From: an uncultured Lachnospiraceae bacterium
GTDB taxonomy: Bacteria; Bacillota; Clostridia; Lachnospirales; Lachnospiraceae
Assembly (NCBI GenBank): GCA_900549995.1
Contig: URQQ01000004.1
Span: 58,226-122,225 of the forward strand
Length of the DNA: 64,000 bases
Reading direction: 5' to 3'
The position numbers and the translations under genes are program-made. Within the stretch, counting starts at the first letter, position 1. Every line of letters begins with the position of its first letter. Below, in pieces: positions 45,291 through 54,981 of the stretch. The notes beneath the pieces were generated by a model. The model did not search any database. It was not told where the DNA came from and was given only the letters and a program-made list of their open reading frames with translations.

Positions 45291-46478
45291 CTATCTGCCT
45301 CCTCCTTTTTCCGTCTGCTCCGGGAACCAGCCCTGCGCCATGCACCTTCCAAAATCCCATGCATCCCAGCCAATCCATCCCGGTTCATTGACCGTATCTG
45401 TCAAAAGTTTATAGTTCCAGTAAAAATATCCGCTGCCCTTCTGCCACGCCGCAAGCTGCGCATCCGCCACTGCGCGGTAGATCTTCCTCTTTTCCTCTGG
45501 AGAGAATGCTTCTTCCTGCGTTCCTTCCACACCATTTAACACCGACTGCCCGCCCTTCGTATCAACACCGCACGCCAGGGAATTAAAGAGACACCACTCT
45601 CCGCAGATGACCGGGTGATACTGCTGCATTTCCTCCACTGCCTTCTCATAATGTTCCCGGATGTAGGAGACATACCCTTCCACCGTCTGTTCACATCCAT
45701 CCGTCTCAGCCATCATCAGATACTGATGTGTATCCAGAATTACATTCTCGAATTCATCTTCCTGCATAAAATCTTTCCATCTATAAATATCAAACCCGTC
45801 ATGAAATACAATCGCTTTTTCTACCGGAAGGAACTTACGCATCCTATGATATGCCTCTGTGTAAAATCCACGGAGAAATTCAAAAGGTACCGGTGCCGTC
45901 CCCTCTGCCATCTTCTCATCCACAGCTTTGTACCTCTCACTGATGTGAAAGATATCCCAGGAAGCTTCCGTATTCGGCTCATTTACAATCTGGATTCCAA
46001 GCAGTCCCTCTCTGCTGCCATAACGCTTCGCCAGACGTTCCAGTACTGTCAGGGTGAATTCCACACTCTCCGGCTGCTGCGCCCACTTACATACACCTGA
46101 GAGTCCCCCGTTGTCAAATCCATTCTGGCTCCCCGGAACGGTATGAAGATCAATCAGTATCTTAAGCCCATATTTTTCAGCCCATCCAAATGCCTTATCC
46201 AGTTCTTCCACACATCCAAGAAATGGAGGACAGTCCCCAAAGATGAAATATGGCACCGGAATCCGCACCGCATTCATTCCCCACGAACGGATTGTGGAAA
46301 AATCACGTTCCGTAATATACTCACTTCTGTGAATCTTTATTCTTGCCTCATAGACTTCTTTTGAAAGCTGTGTCGGAAGATAGTACTCATCCTCAGCCGT
46401 TGTCCCCTGAAACAACGAAGGACTCATCCACTTCTCAAGCACCAGCCAGTTCCCTAAGTTAACACCTTTGATATCCAT
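45291..46478 (-). CDS. Glycoside hydrolase family 5
   Basis: 395 residues from ATG 46478 (GGTGGAG seven bases upstream); a GTG at 46490 overlaps that site. GH5 (beta/alpha)8 fold: GVNLGNWLVLEKWM near the start, acid/base Glu in IQIVNEPN and nucleophile Glu in VICGEWC. No signal peptide, hence cytosolic. The GNWLVLE start resembles exo-beta-1,3-glucanase-like GH5 enzymes, but the exact bond is uncertain. In operon between the symporter and GH43 genes. Confidence 0.9.
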   Translation of the reverse strand: MDIKGVNLGNWLVLEKWMSPSLFQGTTAEDEYYLPTQLSKEVYEARIKIHRSEYITERDFSTIRSWGMNAVRIPVPYFIFGDCPPFLGCVEELDKAFGWAEKYGLKILIDLHTVPGSQNGFDNGGLSGVCKWAQQPESVEFTLTVLERLAKRYGSREGLLGIQIVNEPNTEASWDIFHISERYKAVDEKMAEGTAPVPFEFLRGFYTEAYHRMRKFLPVEKAIVFHDGFDIYRWKDFMQEDEFENVILDTHQYLMMAETDGCEQTVEGYVSYIREHYEKAVEEMQQYHPVICGEWCLFNSLACGVDTKGGQSVLNGVEGTQEEAFSPEEKRKIYRAVADAQLAAWQKGSGYFYWNYKLLTDTVNEPGWIGWDAWDFGRCMAQGWFPEQTEKGGGR

Positions 46479-46495
46479 TGATTTCTCCACCCTTT

Positions 46496-47851
46496 CTACT
46501 CTGCTCTTTTCTCAAGATCCTCAATAATTCCGTCAAATTCCTGATCCAGCTTGTAGCCCTGCAGTAACACAATAATCACAACATAGATGACAATCGGAAT
46601 GATGGCAAATGCCAGTTTTACGGAAAATACTGCCTGTGTGGACTGAACAGCCGCCGTATCTACATAGCCTCCGAAAGAAATAATCCAACCCAGAATTGCC
46701 GAACCAAGCCCATTTCCAATCTTATAGCCAAAACTGCAGGCACTGTTTACAAGCCCTTCTGTACGGTTCCCTGTCTTCCACTCTCCATAGTCAATCGTGT
46801 CAGAAACCATCGCCCACATTGTCGCTCCCATGCACGCAGATGCCACACCCCGAAGTACACTGCAGGCAATGATCAGTGCATAGTTCGTCGTGAACAGCAT
46901 GAGTGCAAATCCTGCGATATTGAGCACGCACCCGATAATCATCACATTTCTTTTCCCCATCTTCTTTACGAAGAACGCCACGATGAACATGGTCACAATC
47001 TGAGCCACATACACGGCATTTCCAATCGGAGCTACCAGATTCTTATCTCCCAGAACTGTCTTGGCGAAATAAACTGTTGCCCCGCCATAAAGGGCCATGG
47101 ATATGAAAATCAACGCCAGCATAACTGTCACAATAATCCAGTATTTATTTTTCATCAGCGAGACAAATCCATCTTTGACCGGAACATTTTTTACTTCTCC
47201 GCCTTTTGTCGCCGGCTTTACCCTTTCCCTGCAGCCTGCAAAATTGATCAGGAACAGTATCGTTGCAATCAGTCCAAACACTCCGAATGTTTTGCTCCAC
47301 GCTGCCGCATTGTCTCCAAAAAATTCGACCAGTTTCAAGGTAAATGTATTGATAAAGAGAGATCCCGCCGTCGCCAGAAGATTGCGGAAGATACTCAGCA
47401 CACTTCTCTCATAAGGATCCTGTGTCATCAGCGCATTCAGCGCAGAATACGGTACATTGATTGCTGTATAAATTACCGTAGACACAAGGTTGTATGTAAT
47501 AAAGACATAGATCAGCTTCGCATTCGCCGCCCAGCTTGCCGGCACTGAGAATAGCAGTACACCTGCAAGCGCAAACGGAATGCACATACGCAGAATCCAC
47601 GGCCTCGCCTTGCCAGACCTTGAATGGGTACGGTCTACAATGTTCCCCATAATCAGATCACTGACTCCGTCAAATACACGCGAAATCAACATAATCACAC
47701 CAACTGCCGCCGCGCTCACTCCTGCATAGTCTGTATAGTACAAAAGCAAGAATCCCGTCATTGCTGTATAGATGATATTGCACCCTGCATCCCCGCATCC
47801 AAACGCAAACCTTTCCAGAACTGAAAGCCCTCGTTCTTTTTCCTGTTTCAT
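46496..47851 (-). CDS. GPH-family sugar:cation symporter
   Basis: 451 residues behind AGGGAGGATTTGAC. About twelve membrane helices; GPH/MelB features such as SRVFDGVSDLIMGNIVDRT in the first loop. It imports a disaccharide or oligosaccharide with Na+ or H+. First gene of the symporter-GH5-GH43 operon, so its cargo is probably the substrate of those hydrolases. One of three paralogues in this window. Confidence 0.93.
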   Translation of the reverse strand: MKQEKERGLSVLERFAFGCGDAGCNIIYTAMTGFLLLYYTDYAGVSAAAVGVIMLISRVFDGVSDLIMGNIVDRTHSRSGKARPWILRMCIPFALAGVLLFSVPASWAANAKLIYVFITYNLVSTVIYTAINVPYSALNALMTQDPYERSVLSIFRNLLATAGSLFINTFTLKLVEFFGDNAAAWSKTFGVFGLIATILFLINFAGCRERVKPATKGGEVKNVPVKDGFVSLMKNKYWIIVTVMLALIFISMALYGGATVYFAKTVLGDKNLVAPIGNAVYVAQIVTMFIVAFFVKKMGKRNVMIIGCVLNIAGFALMLFTTNYALIIACSVLRGVASACMGATMWAMVSDTIDYGEWKTGNRTEGLVNSACSFGYKIGNGLGSAILGWIISFGGYVDTAAVQSTQAVFSVKLAFAIIPIVIYVVIIVLLQGYKLDQEFDGIIEDLEKRAE

Positions 47852-47970
47852 GTCAAATCCTCCCTTTTCCTGTCACTGCACTCCCTGCAGATATTTATCT
47901 CTTGCTCGTTTATAAGTCTATTTTAGCGCTGTCTGCGTCTTTGTATAAGTATTTAAACAAACGAAAAAAC

Positions 47971-48000
47971 AGGTCGATACTAACTTTTTAGTATCAACCT
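47971..48000 (-). terminator. Terminator of the AraC gene
   Basis: AGGTCGATACTAA / TTAGTATCAACCT (one G-U pair), followed on the minus strand by GTTTTTTCG; immediately after the AraC stop. Confidence 0.88.
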
Positions 48001-48007
48001 GCATTTT

Positions 48008-48844
48008 TCATCTCTTCCGCACTTCCCGGGGAGAACACCCATACACTTCCCGGAACATTCTGCGGAATACCTTCTCATTATAAAATCCATGCTTCTCCTG
48101 AATATCCTTAATGCTCATGTTTGTGTTCATCAAATCAACGTATATTTTCTCAAGCCTCACCATGTTCAGATACTCCAGAAATGTAACACCCATATTTGCC
48201 TTAAAAAATCTGGAGAAATAGATCTCGTTTAATCCCACCACATTTGCAATCTCAGGAATACTGACCGCCTCTGTATAATGTGCCTTCACATATTGAATAA
48301 TTGTCTCAAGCCGTTCCAGATTCTTCTCATTCTTCCTCAGTTCCTTCCGGTCTGCCTTCTTGGAAAATGAATGAATCAGAATATAGATCAGTTCAAATAT
48401 AAGACTGTAACACCGGAAGATATATCCATCTGGCTGCAGCAGATACGCAATCCAGAGATCCTGCAGCGTACTGCGGATCACCGAAATTTTCGTCTGTACC
48501 TTCGGATCTTTCGAGTCCATATCCACCGTAAATACATACTCCCTGATATCCGGTACAAACTTCTCAAGAAATGAGAGCGGGATCTGAAGCAGGATGGCTG
48601 TATTTCCGTTCCTGCACCGGGTCGAATGAATACTCATGGGATTAATCACAATGAAATCATTCTTCTTGATTTCATACGTCTGGTTGTTCACCTGAACCTC
48701 CAGATCCCCATGCGTCAGATATACAATCTCAATCCAGTCATGATGATGCTGGCTTATGACCGACTGTCCAGGGTCAATGAAAAAGTCCAGGTGGATATCC
48801 AGCATTTCATCGGTAGATATAAACTCATAACGGTAATTCTCCAT
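48008..48844 (-). CDS. AraC-family regulator
   Basis: 278 residues. N-terminal cupin-like ligand domain (HHHDWIEIVYL...VNNQTYEIKKND) and C-terminal double HTH (~175-275, with FYNEKVFRRMFREVYGCSPREVR). It lies 67 bp past the ABC permease genes and upstream of the symporter-GH5-GH43 operon. Likely activator of either operon in response to a sugar. Confidence 0.9.
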   Translation of the reverse strand: MENYRYEFISTDEMLDIHLDFFIDPGQSVISQHHHDWIEIVYLTHGDLEVQVNNQTYEIKKNDFIVINPMSIHSTRCRNGNTAILLQIPLSFLEKFVPDIREYVFTVDMDSKDPKVQTKISVIRSTLQDLWIAYLLQPDGYIFRCYSLIFELIYILIHSFSKKADRKELRKNEKNLERLETIIQYVKAHYTEAVSIPEIANVVGLNEIYFSRFFKANMGVTFLEYLNMVRLEKIYVDLMNTNMSIKDIQEKHGFYNEKVFRRMFREVYGCSPREVRKR

Positions 48845-48910
48845 CGTCTTCTCCCCCTTTTAACATATCTTACTGAAACTGAACTATTTTGTCAAAGTAT
48901 CCCCTTCCTT

Positions 48911-49720
48911 TCAATTCTTCAACCCTGAGTTCACTACTCCCCGCACAAAATATTTCTGCAAAAAGACATACACAATAAATGGAGGCAGAAAGCTTATCAC
49001 GGATCCTGCCATCGTAAGTCCATAATTCATGATATAACTTCCATTCAGCGCCGCAAGCCCCACCGGGAGCGTCTTAACAGAATCACTGGCCGCCATGATC
49101 AGAGGCCATAGAAGGCTGTTCCAGCTTCTTGCAAAGTAAATCACTGCCACCGATATCACTGTTGGCCTGATCAACGGAATTACAACCGTACAGAATATTC
49201 TGAAGTCTGAACATCCATCGATTTTTGCACTCTCCAGCAGATCATCGGGAATTGACTGTATCGACTGCCTGAACAATACAACCCCAAGAAATGTAGGAAT
49301 TGGCAGTATCAATGACTTGAATGTAGCCGCCCACCCAATTTTACCCATAATCATCCACAACGGAACTACTGTAGCCGGAAATGGAATGATCATTGCTGCA
49401 AATAAAAACAAAAAAATCCGGTCGTTTCCCGGGAACCGCAGTTTTGCAAAACCGTACCCGGCCAGACTGCACACAACGAGAGTCAGCATAACTCCTGTCA
49501 CGGATACAAAAAAACTATTAAAAAGCCACTGGAAAAAACCACTGATCTTAAAAAGCTGAATATAATTATTCAACGTGTAATCTGCCAGATCAATACTTAC
49601 AACATAAGGAGAGTACGTTTCCTGGAAGGAGCACACCAACATATAAGCAAAAGGCAGTATCATGAGCAGCACTAAAAGTAAAAAGAAAAGATCTATAAAT
49701 AAACCAAATATTTTTTTCAT
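48911..49720 (-). CDS. CUT1 ABC sugar permease, MalG type
   Basis: 269 residues, six membrane helices and the EAA loop (LLESAKIDGCSDFRIFCTVVIPLIRP). Partner of the next gene. No ATPase gene is in the operon; CUT1 importers in Bacillota commonly share an MsmX/MsmK-type ATPase encoded elsewhere. Confidence 0.95.
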   Translation of the reverse strand: MKKIFGLFIDLFFLLLVLLMILPFAYMLVCSFQETYSPYVVSIDLADYTLNNYIQLFKISGFFQWLFNSFFVSVTGVMLTLVVCSLAGYGFAKLRFPGNDRIFLFLFAAMIIPFPATVVPLWMIMGKIGWAATFKSLILPIPTFLGVVLFRQSIQSIPDDLLESAKIDGCSDFRIFCTVVIPLIRPTVISVAVIYFARSWNSLLWPLIMAASDSVKTLPVGLAALNGSYIMNYGLTMAGSVISFLPPFIVYVFLQKYFVRGVVNSGLKN

Positions 49721-49732
49721 GTTTCCCCCTGC

Positions 49733-50605
49733 CTAATATAATTTAGATTCCTTATTCTTCAGAAACCTGCGCTGCATAAAGGTGAGCGCAAATACAATAA
49801 GAATCAAAACATTTCCCATTGCCATTGCATATCCAACCTTCGAAAATTTAAAGTTCTCCATATACAGATACACCATGGCTGTCAGGCTGGACTGCCCAGG
49901 CCCTCCCCCGGTTGTCGTATATACAAGGTCAAAGGTACGAAATCCCTGAATTGCCCCAAGAAAAACCACCATAATAATTACCGGAGACATCAGCGGAATT
50001 GTGATGTGTCTGTAGACCCGAAACTTCCCTGCACCATCCACAACAGCAGCTTCATAATAACTTTCCGGTATCTCCAGAAGGCTGTTCAGGAAAAATATCA
50101 TATAATATCCGGTATTGATCAGCACCTCAATTGTCATCAGTGTCAGTAAAGATGTCTTCTCAGAACCTAAAAGCCCCGATGCTGATCCCCCGAATAATCC
50201 TGCAACCGCATTGATTGGTGAATCCGGGTTATTCAAAAGCACCCTGCTCACAATCCCGATGACAGTAACGGAGACAATACTCGGTATGAACATGGCACTT
50301 CTGACAAAAGATCTGAACGGCCCCTGCTTTCCTTCCGCAATCCACAATGCTGCCTCAAATGCCAAAACCGTCTGTACGGGTGTAACTAAAGCCACAAAAA
50401 TAAATGTATTTTCAAGAGATTTTAAAAAGTAAGAATCCTTGCCGAGCTGAATATAATTCTCCAATCCGGTAAACCGCAGCGGGCGTAATATATTATAATC
50501 TGTAAAACTAAAAGTCACAGAAATCAAAATTGGAATATACCAGAAAAATACCGTCATAAGCAATATCGGCAGAATATAAAAATACCCATTCTTTCTTTTC
50601 TTCAC
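49733..50605 (-). CDS. CUT1 ABC sugar permease, MalF type
   Basis: 290 residues, six membrane helices and the EAA loop (YYEAAVVDGAGKFRVYRHITIPLMSP). Forms the channel with the MalG-type permease 12 bp downstream. Confidence 0.95.
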   Translation of the reverse strand: MKKRKNGYFYILPILLMTVFFWYIPILISVTFSFTDYNILRPLRFTGLENYIQLGKDSYFLKSLENTFIFVALVTPVQTVLAFEAALWIAEGKQGPFRSFVRSAMFIPSIVSVTVIGIVSRVLLNNPDSPINAVAGLFGGSASGLLGSEKTSLLTLMTIEVLINTGYYMIFFLNSLLEIPESYYEAAVVDGAGKFRVYRHITIPLMSPVIIMVVFLGAIQGFRTFDLVYTTTGGGPGQSSLTAMVYLYMENFKFSKVGYAMAMGNVLILIVFALTFMQRRFLKNKESKLY

Positions 50606-50640
50606 ATTCTCACCCCTTCTATTTTTCTAACAACCGCACA

Positions 50641-50670
50641 ATAGCCACTAAAGTTTCCTAAAGTGGCTAT
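50641..50670 (-). other. Hairpin between binding-protein and permease genes
   Basis: ATAGCCACT / AGTGGCTAT in the 72-bp gap. Such hairpins often limit read-through or stabilise the 5' message so that the binding protein is made in excess. Confidence 0.5.
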
Positions 50671-50677
50671 CTCATCG

Positions 50678-51997
50678 TTATTTGCTTTGCCTCTGATAAT
50701 CCAGATTGTTTCCAAACTCTGTGACTTCTTTCATTGCCTGTTCTGGTGTTATACTGCCATTCATCATGTTCTGAAGGGATTTCCACAGATTTTCATACAC
50801 TTGAGGTGCCCGAAGCGCTGGTGTAAGAGGCCTCAGAACATCTGCCCCTTCTTCCAGTGCCTTGACCATCATTGGAAATGTATATACTTCTTCTCCTCTG
50901 TGCACCGGCGCTCCCTGTGTTGCCTTATGCCACGCTTCCCCTCCTTCGGGACCTGTCATATATTTCATCAGTTCAACAGAAAGTTCCTTATCTTCTGCCC
51001 CGGACATTAAGACAAGCTGATCCAAACCGCATCTTGCTCCCATTTCCTCATTTTTCAAAGTCATTGTAAAATCATATTCAAACGGAGCCTCTTTCTCCTC
51101 TAACATTTTTGCATTGTTCAGATTAATTCCATTCACGCTGAACGCTGCCTTACCGGTCAGAAAATAGTTTGCGAACATTTCCCCATTTGTCTGTGACATA
51201 CAGTCCTCTGGTATTACGTTATCAACATTTTTCAAATTATTCAAAAAAGCAGCTGTCTCTACTGCGGCATCTTGATCCAAGATTACTTTCCCATCTGCAT
51301 CAAAGTTATCCCCGCCAGCCTGGAATAAGAAACTGTACCAGTTCCAGACAAGATCCTGGCTGAATGTTTGTCCCCATCCCTGAGCCAGTCCCCACTGGTC
51401 AATTTTTCCGTCTCCGTCTGTATCCTGTGTCGCCGCCTTCGCAATGCGTTCCAGATCTTCCCATGTCTCGGGCACCTGTTCTCCAAGGGAATCAAGAATA
51501 TCTTTGTTATAGTACACAGCTACCGGATTCCCAATATCCAGTACCAGTCCATATACCTTATCCCAGACTTTTCCCTTCTCCATATAGATATAATTTTCAT
51601 AGTCCTCCTCTGTGAGGTAAGGTTCCAGATCCTCAACCAGTCCTGAATCAATATAATCCGGAAACATTTCCAGATACAGATACCCTACATCCGGACCGTT
51701 GCCCATTTGAATGGCTGATGCATATTTTGCTTCATAGTCATTCCATGGGATAAATTCAAAATTCACGTTTACATTGTGCTCTTCTTCGAAAGGTTTTACG
51801 ATCTCTGTCCACAGCTCCTTATCATTCCCCTCAGGCGCTTTTGCCGGAAGCCAGGCGGATATCTCCTTCGTCTTTTTTCCTGTATCTTCCTTAGATTTGC
51901 TTTCATTTTTCTGCCCACTACCTGCACAGCCGGCAATACCGGTAATTGCTAATGCAAAGCATAAAGCAATTACAGGACTTTTTCCCTTTTTTCTCAT
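50678..51997 (-). CDS. CUT1 ABC sugar-binding lipoprotein
   Basis: 439 residues. Lipobox GIAGC near residue 24; then a family-1 extracellular solute-binding fold (PFEEEHNVNVNFEFIPWNDY; NGPDVGYLYLEMFPDYI). It captures oligosaccharides outside the membrane for the two permeases that follow. It is transcribed after the UroD-like gene with an 11-bp gap. Confidence 0.95.
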   Translation of the reverse strand: MRKKGKSPVIALCFALAITGIAGCAGSGQKNESKSKEDTGKKTKEISAWLPAKAPEGNDKELWTEIVKPFEEEHNVNVNFEFIPWNDYEAKYASAIQMGNGPDVGYLYLEMFPDYIDSGLVEDLEPYLTEEDYENYIYMEKGKVWDKVYGLVLDIGNPVAVYYNKDILDSLGEQVPETWEDLERIAKAATQDTDGDGKIDQWGLAQGWGQTFSQDLVWNWYSFLFQAGGDNFDADGKVILDQDAAVETAAFLNNLKNVDNVIPEDCMSQTNGEMFANYFLTGKAAFSVNGINLNNAKMLEEKEAPFEYDFTMTLKNEEMGARCGLDQLVLMSGAEDKELSVELMKYMTGPEGGEAWHKATQGAPVHRGEEVYTFPMMVKALEEGADVLRPLTPALRAPQVYENLWKSLQNMMNGSITPEQAMKEVTEFGNNLDYQRQSK

Positions 51998-52008
51998 GTT
52001 TTCTTCCT

Positions 52009-53079
52009 CTACATTTCATTCATTTTTTCATATGTCCCAAACTTTCTTGCTGCTTCCATAAAGTATTCAATATTTTTCCCCGGAGTCAGCGGCGGTGCCT
52101 GGCATCCAAATCCGAGAATGTACCCCTGAGGACTGTCATGTCCCTTTTTAATACACTCTTTTACTGACCTGGTAATACTTTCTTTATTTCCCTGAAGGAT
52201 TACTTCTACCGGGGATACATTTCCCGCCAGGCAAGTCTTGATCCCCAGCTCATTTTTCGCCTGGCACAGATCCACCTTCTCATCCAGGCTGAAGCTTGCA
52301 ATGTCCAGCCTATTCATCCACTTCCAAAGCTTTTCCGTCTTTCCGCACATATGCAGAGATGCTTTTTTTCCGGTCTTTAATAATGCATAGTCTGTCAGCT
52401 CTTTCAGATATGGAAATACGAATTTTTCAAATACTTTCGGAGAAATCACACTTCCGGATGCCATTGGATCTGCCATTGCGACAGATACACCAAATATAGA
52501 AAACGCATCGATACAATTTTTGCTGCTTTCAGTGACAATACGCATCAGCTTATGTACATTTTCAGGGCAGCGGTGTGTATCCTTCAACAGATTTACTGCG
52601 CCTCTTAAATAAGATGCAATTGTAAACGGACCTCCAATACTTGATCCAATACCAACAATCCCCTTTGCTTCTCTCTCCAGTATCGAGCATGCTTCAAGAT
52701 ATAACGGAATCCTTCCATCTCTCTCCGGATTTACAGGCCCCATATCATCCAGCATTCGGTAGTCAGTAATAGCCGGAGCGGTAATAAACGGCAGATTGTC
52801 TTTCGGATAGCATACATTTGCCCCCATAGCTTCCGCAATCCCATAAGAATTGGCGCCCATCGATATCCCATCTTGTCCGAATCTGTTGAATGCCGCGATT
52901 TCAGACTTAACCATAACTTCCACTGACGATACAAGCTTATTCATATCTTCACCGATTAATTTTGCCTTCATTTCCCCCAGAGAAAGTCCACATCTGATTC
53001 TATCGTATTTCCTCCCTTCTGCAATTGCCTGTGCTCTTTCAAGCGGCGTCATCTTATCTTTACGGTGCGGTTTCAACAT
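52009..53079 (-). CDS. UroD/MtaA-type corrinoid-linked methyltransferase family protein
   Basis: 356 residues behind AGAGGAGTAACTGTA. Uroporphyrinogen decarboxylase-like barrel, but with the zinc-type ligands LHMCGK (His, Cys) and GFGCQAP (Cys) seen in MtaA/CmuA methyltransferases rather than the UroD active site. It is the first gene of a sugar ABC operon. No corrinoid protein is encoded nearby. It may demethylate a methoxylated plant compound or methylated sugar; this is inference. Confidence 0.75.
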   Translation of the reverse strand: MLKPHRKDKMTPLERAQAIAEGRKYDRIRCGLSLGEMKAKLIGEDMNKLVSSVEVMVKSEIAAFNRFGQDGISMGANSYGIAEAMGANVCYPKDNLPFITAPAITDYRMLDDMGPVNPERDGRIPLYLEACSILEREAKGIVGIGSSIGGPFTIASYLRGAVNLLKDTHRCPENVHKLMRIVTESSKNCIDAFSIFGVSVAMADPMASGSVISPKVFEKFVFPYLKELTDYALLKTGKKASLHMCGKTEKLWKWMNRLDIASFSLDEKVDLCQAKNELGIKTCLAGNVSPVEVILQGNKESITRSVKECIKKGHDSPQGYILGFGCQAPPLTPGKNIEYFMEAARKFGTYEKMNEM

Positions 53080-53230
53080 TACAGTTACTCCTCTTGCACA
53101 AAATTCTATTTATACAAATATGTATTTAAAGTTTAGGCCTGTTTCTATAATATCGTATCATTCTTACTTATTCGTTTCCAATTGCGTTTTTCAATATATC
53201 ACTTTATATATTTATTTTATCTATATAAAA

Positions 53231-53386
53231 TATCATCTTACCGAAGAAGAAGCTCTCAAAAATTTCTACGAATCTGCAACAGGTGCCTCTCTTGCAGATG
53301 ATGAGACCGGATTGTATGGTCAATCCATCTTATATATCTTTGGACTATATGTTCAGGAACAAAATGGTGAAGAAGTGGCACCATAA
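53231..53386 (+). pseudogene. Fragment of a small accessory protein
   Basis: A 51-codon open stretch reading YHLTEEEALKNF ... DDETGLYGQS ... EEVAP with a stop but no start codon or ribosome site. It resembles the C-terminal part of short Lachnospiraceae proteins found near DUF3791/DUF3990 genes. Probably a truncated remnant. The rest of 53080-53420 is AT-rich and shows no other gene. Confidence 0.45.
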
Positions 53387-53388
53387 CA

Positions 53389-53413
53389 AAAGGAGCATGT
53401 GACATGCCCCTTT
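53389..53413 (-). terminator. Terminator of the DUF5060 hydrolase gene
   Basis: AAAGGAGCATG / CATGCCCCTTT, 11-bp stem with one G-U, then TTTTG on the minus strand; 8 bp past the stop. Confidence 0.75.
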
Positions 53414-53420
53414 CCCATAC

Positions 53421-54956
53421 TTAATCTATAATTGCCTTTTTCATTCTGATCGACATGAACTGCCTCCCCGGCAGATCAATTCTGAATTTGCCCTGATGAA
53501 CTCCCAAGTCTTCGATCGTCATATTCCAGGTATCAATTACTTCCACGTGATATTTTGTCTCTTCATCAAAATAGAATTCCCTAAAGGAAGGTCTCATAAA
53601 ACTATAATAATAGAGCTGATATCCTGTTTTTTCTGCTAATAATGCATCTTCCGGTATGGCACAGATATCATCCCACCCCCGGGTCGCCGGTGCGAGACCG
53701 ACGCCCGGTGTCTCACACATAATATTGTGAAGGAAATCAAAACGCTTAAAGCTCTCTCCAAGAAGTTTTCCGCCATGAGACCACCACAGTACGTTATCCA
53801 CATTCATATAAGTTTCACCATGCCCCGGATATGCTCCACGTACAACAGCCTCCCAGAAACGCCGGAGCATTTCTTCTCCGCTGATATTCCCCCATGCATG
53901 CTGGATATTCCCTTCATAAGCAATCTCATCCAGCACAATTGGTTTTCGGAAACGCTGACGCCATTCATTGGCAAATTCCGAGGTCTTCAGCAAATCCTGA
54001 CGCTGAATACTGCAGTGTGTAATCCACGGACGGCTGTGGTCATAAAATCCCTGACAGTTATGGATCGATCGCAAATGATGATATGGGTCATTATTACAAA
54101 TAATATCTGCATACCCTTCCCAATCTTCGATTGTCTTATGAGTCAGCAAATCATATTCATTGGCTAATGACCACCAGATATTGTGATATGCTGCAAATCG
54201 TGCAATGACATACTTCCAGTAAAGAGCATCCTGTTCTTTTGTCATCTGTGAAAATCCCCAGCGGTCATAAGGATGCATGACAATCAAGTCAGCTTCAATT
54301 CCAAGCTTACCTACCGCCTCAATACATTTTTCAACCTGCTGGAAATGCTTTGGATTAAATCTTGTAAAGTCCCAATGATTCCCTTCTGTCTTATCCGTAT
54401 AATCATTAAAATTATCGCTTGTCAGCACACTGCTGTCCATCGGTGTTCCTTCATATGGATAAGATCTCGGCTCTCCAAGATTGTAATCATAATGCTTTGG
54501 AAAAACACAGAAACGTATCTTATTAAACTTTGCTTCCTTCAGGCTTTCAAGCGTCTCCTCAATACGCTCATCACTTTGAAGGTTCCATACATAACAAGTC
54601 GTTCCAATGGAATAATAGGGTGTTCCATCCTCATATGCAAAATGATATGTATTGGCTGTCCGTACCGGTCCATGATTACTTTTATCCGGAGCCGTCACCT
54701 GAAATCTACCGCTTACCTTTTCCTCTGAGAATGTTCCTTCTATTTTAAAGCTGTATTCTCCTTCAAAAGAAGGCATAAATCTGACTCTGTAAACCCCGTC
54801 TCCATCATAAAATCCCGTCACATGCACAGTTTCATGTCTGCCTGTAAAAACACCCTGGATTGTATAATCCGTGAATGGATTTCCATCTGCTCTTCCCTCA
54901 CAGGCAACCTCAAAAACATCCCATTTTTTTACCTTTAATACTGTACTCTCACTCAT
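53421..54956 (-). CDS. DUF5060/DUF4038-type glycoside hydrolase
   Basis: 511 residues behind AAAGGAGTAAATGA. An N-terminal beta-sandwich of the DUF5060 type (~10-85), a (beta/alpha)8 domain with WSLANEYD (likely acid/base Glu) and IVLDEIAYEG (likely nucleophile Glu), and a C-terminal DUF5605-like beta domain (~430-505). No signal peptide. Relatives act on plant pectic or hemicellulosic side chains. It is transcribed after a GPH symporter gene. Confidence 0.85.
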   Translation of the reverse strand: MSESTVLKVKKWDVFEVACEGRADGNPFTDYTIQGVFTGRHETVHVTGFYDGDGVYRVRFMPSFEGEYSFKIEGTFSEEKVSGRFQVTAPDKSNHGPVRTANTYHFAYEDGTPYYSIGTTCYVWNLQSDERIEETLESLKEAKFNKIRFCVFPKHYDYNLGEPRSYPYEGTPMDSSVLTSDNFNDYTDKTEGNHWDFTRFNPKHFQQVEKCIEAVGKLGIEADLIVMHPYDRWGFSQMTKEQDALYWKYVIARFAAYHNIWWSLANEYDLLTHKTIEDWEGYADIICNNDPYHHLRSIHNCQGFYDHSRPWITHCSIQRQDLLKTSEFANEWRQRFRKPIVLDEIAYEGNIQHAWGNISGEEMLRRFWEAVVRGAYPGHGETYMNVDNVLWWSHGGKLLGESFKRFDFLHNIMCETPGVGLAPATRGWDDICAIPEDALLAEKTGYQLYYYSFMRPSFREFYFDEETKYHVEVIDTWNMTIEDLGVHQGKFRIDLPGRQFMSIRMKKAIID

Positions 54957-54981
54957 TCATTTACTCCTTTCAAAATACCTT

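Noticed and set aside
52850..53230. Long plus-strand frame joined to the fragment at 53231
   Set aside because: Its upstream part is antisense to the UroD-like gene and AT-rich intergenic DNA; only the last ~51 codons look protein-like.
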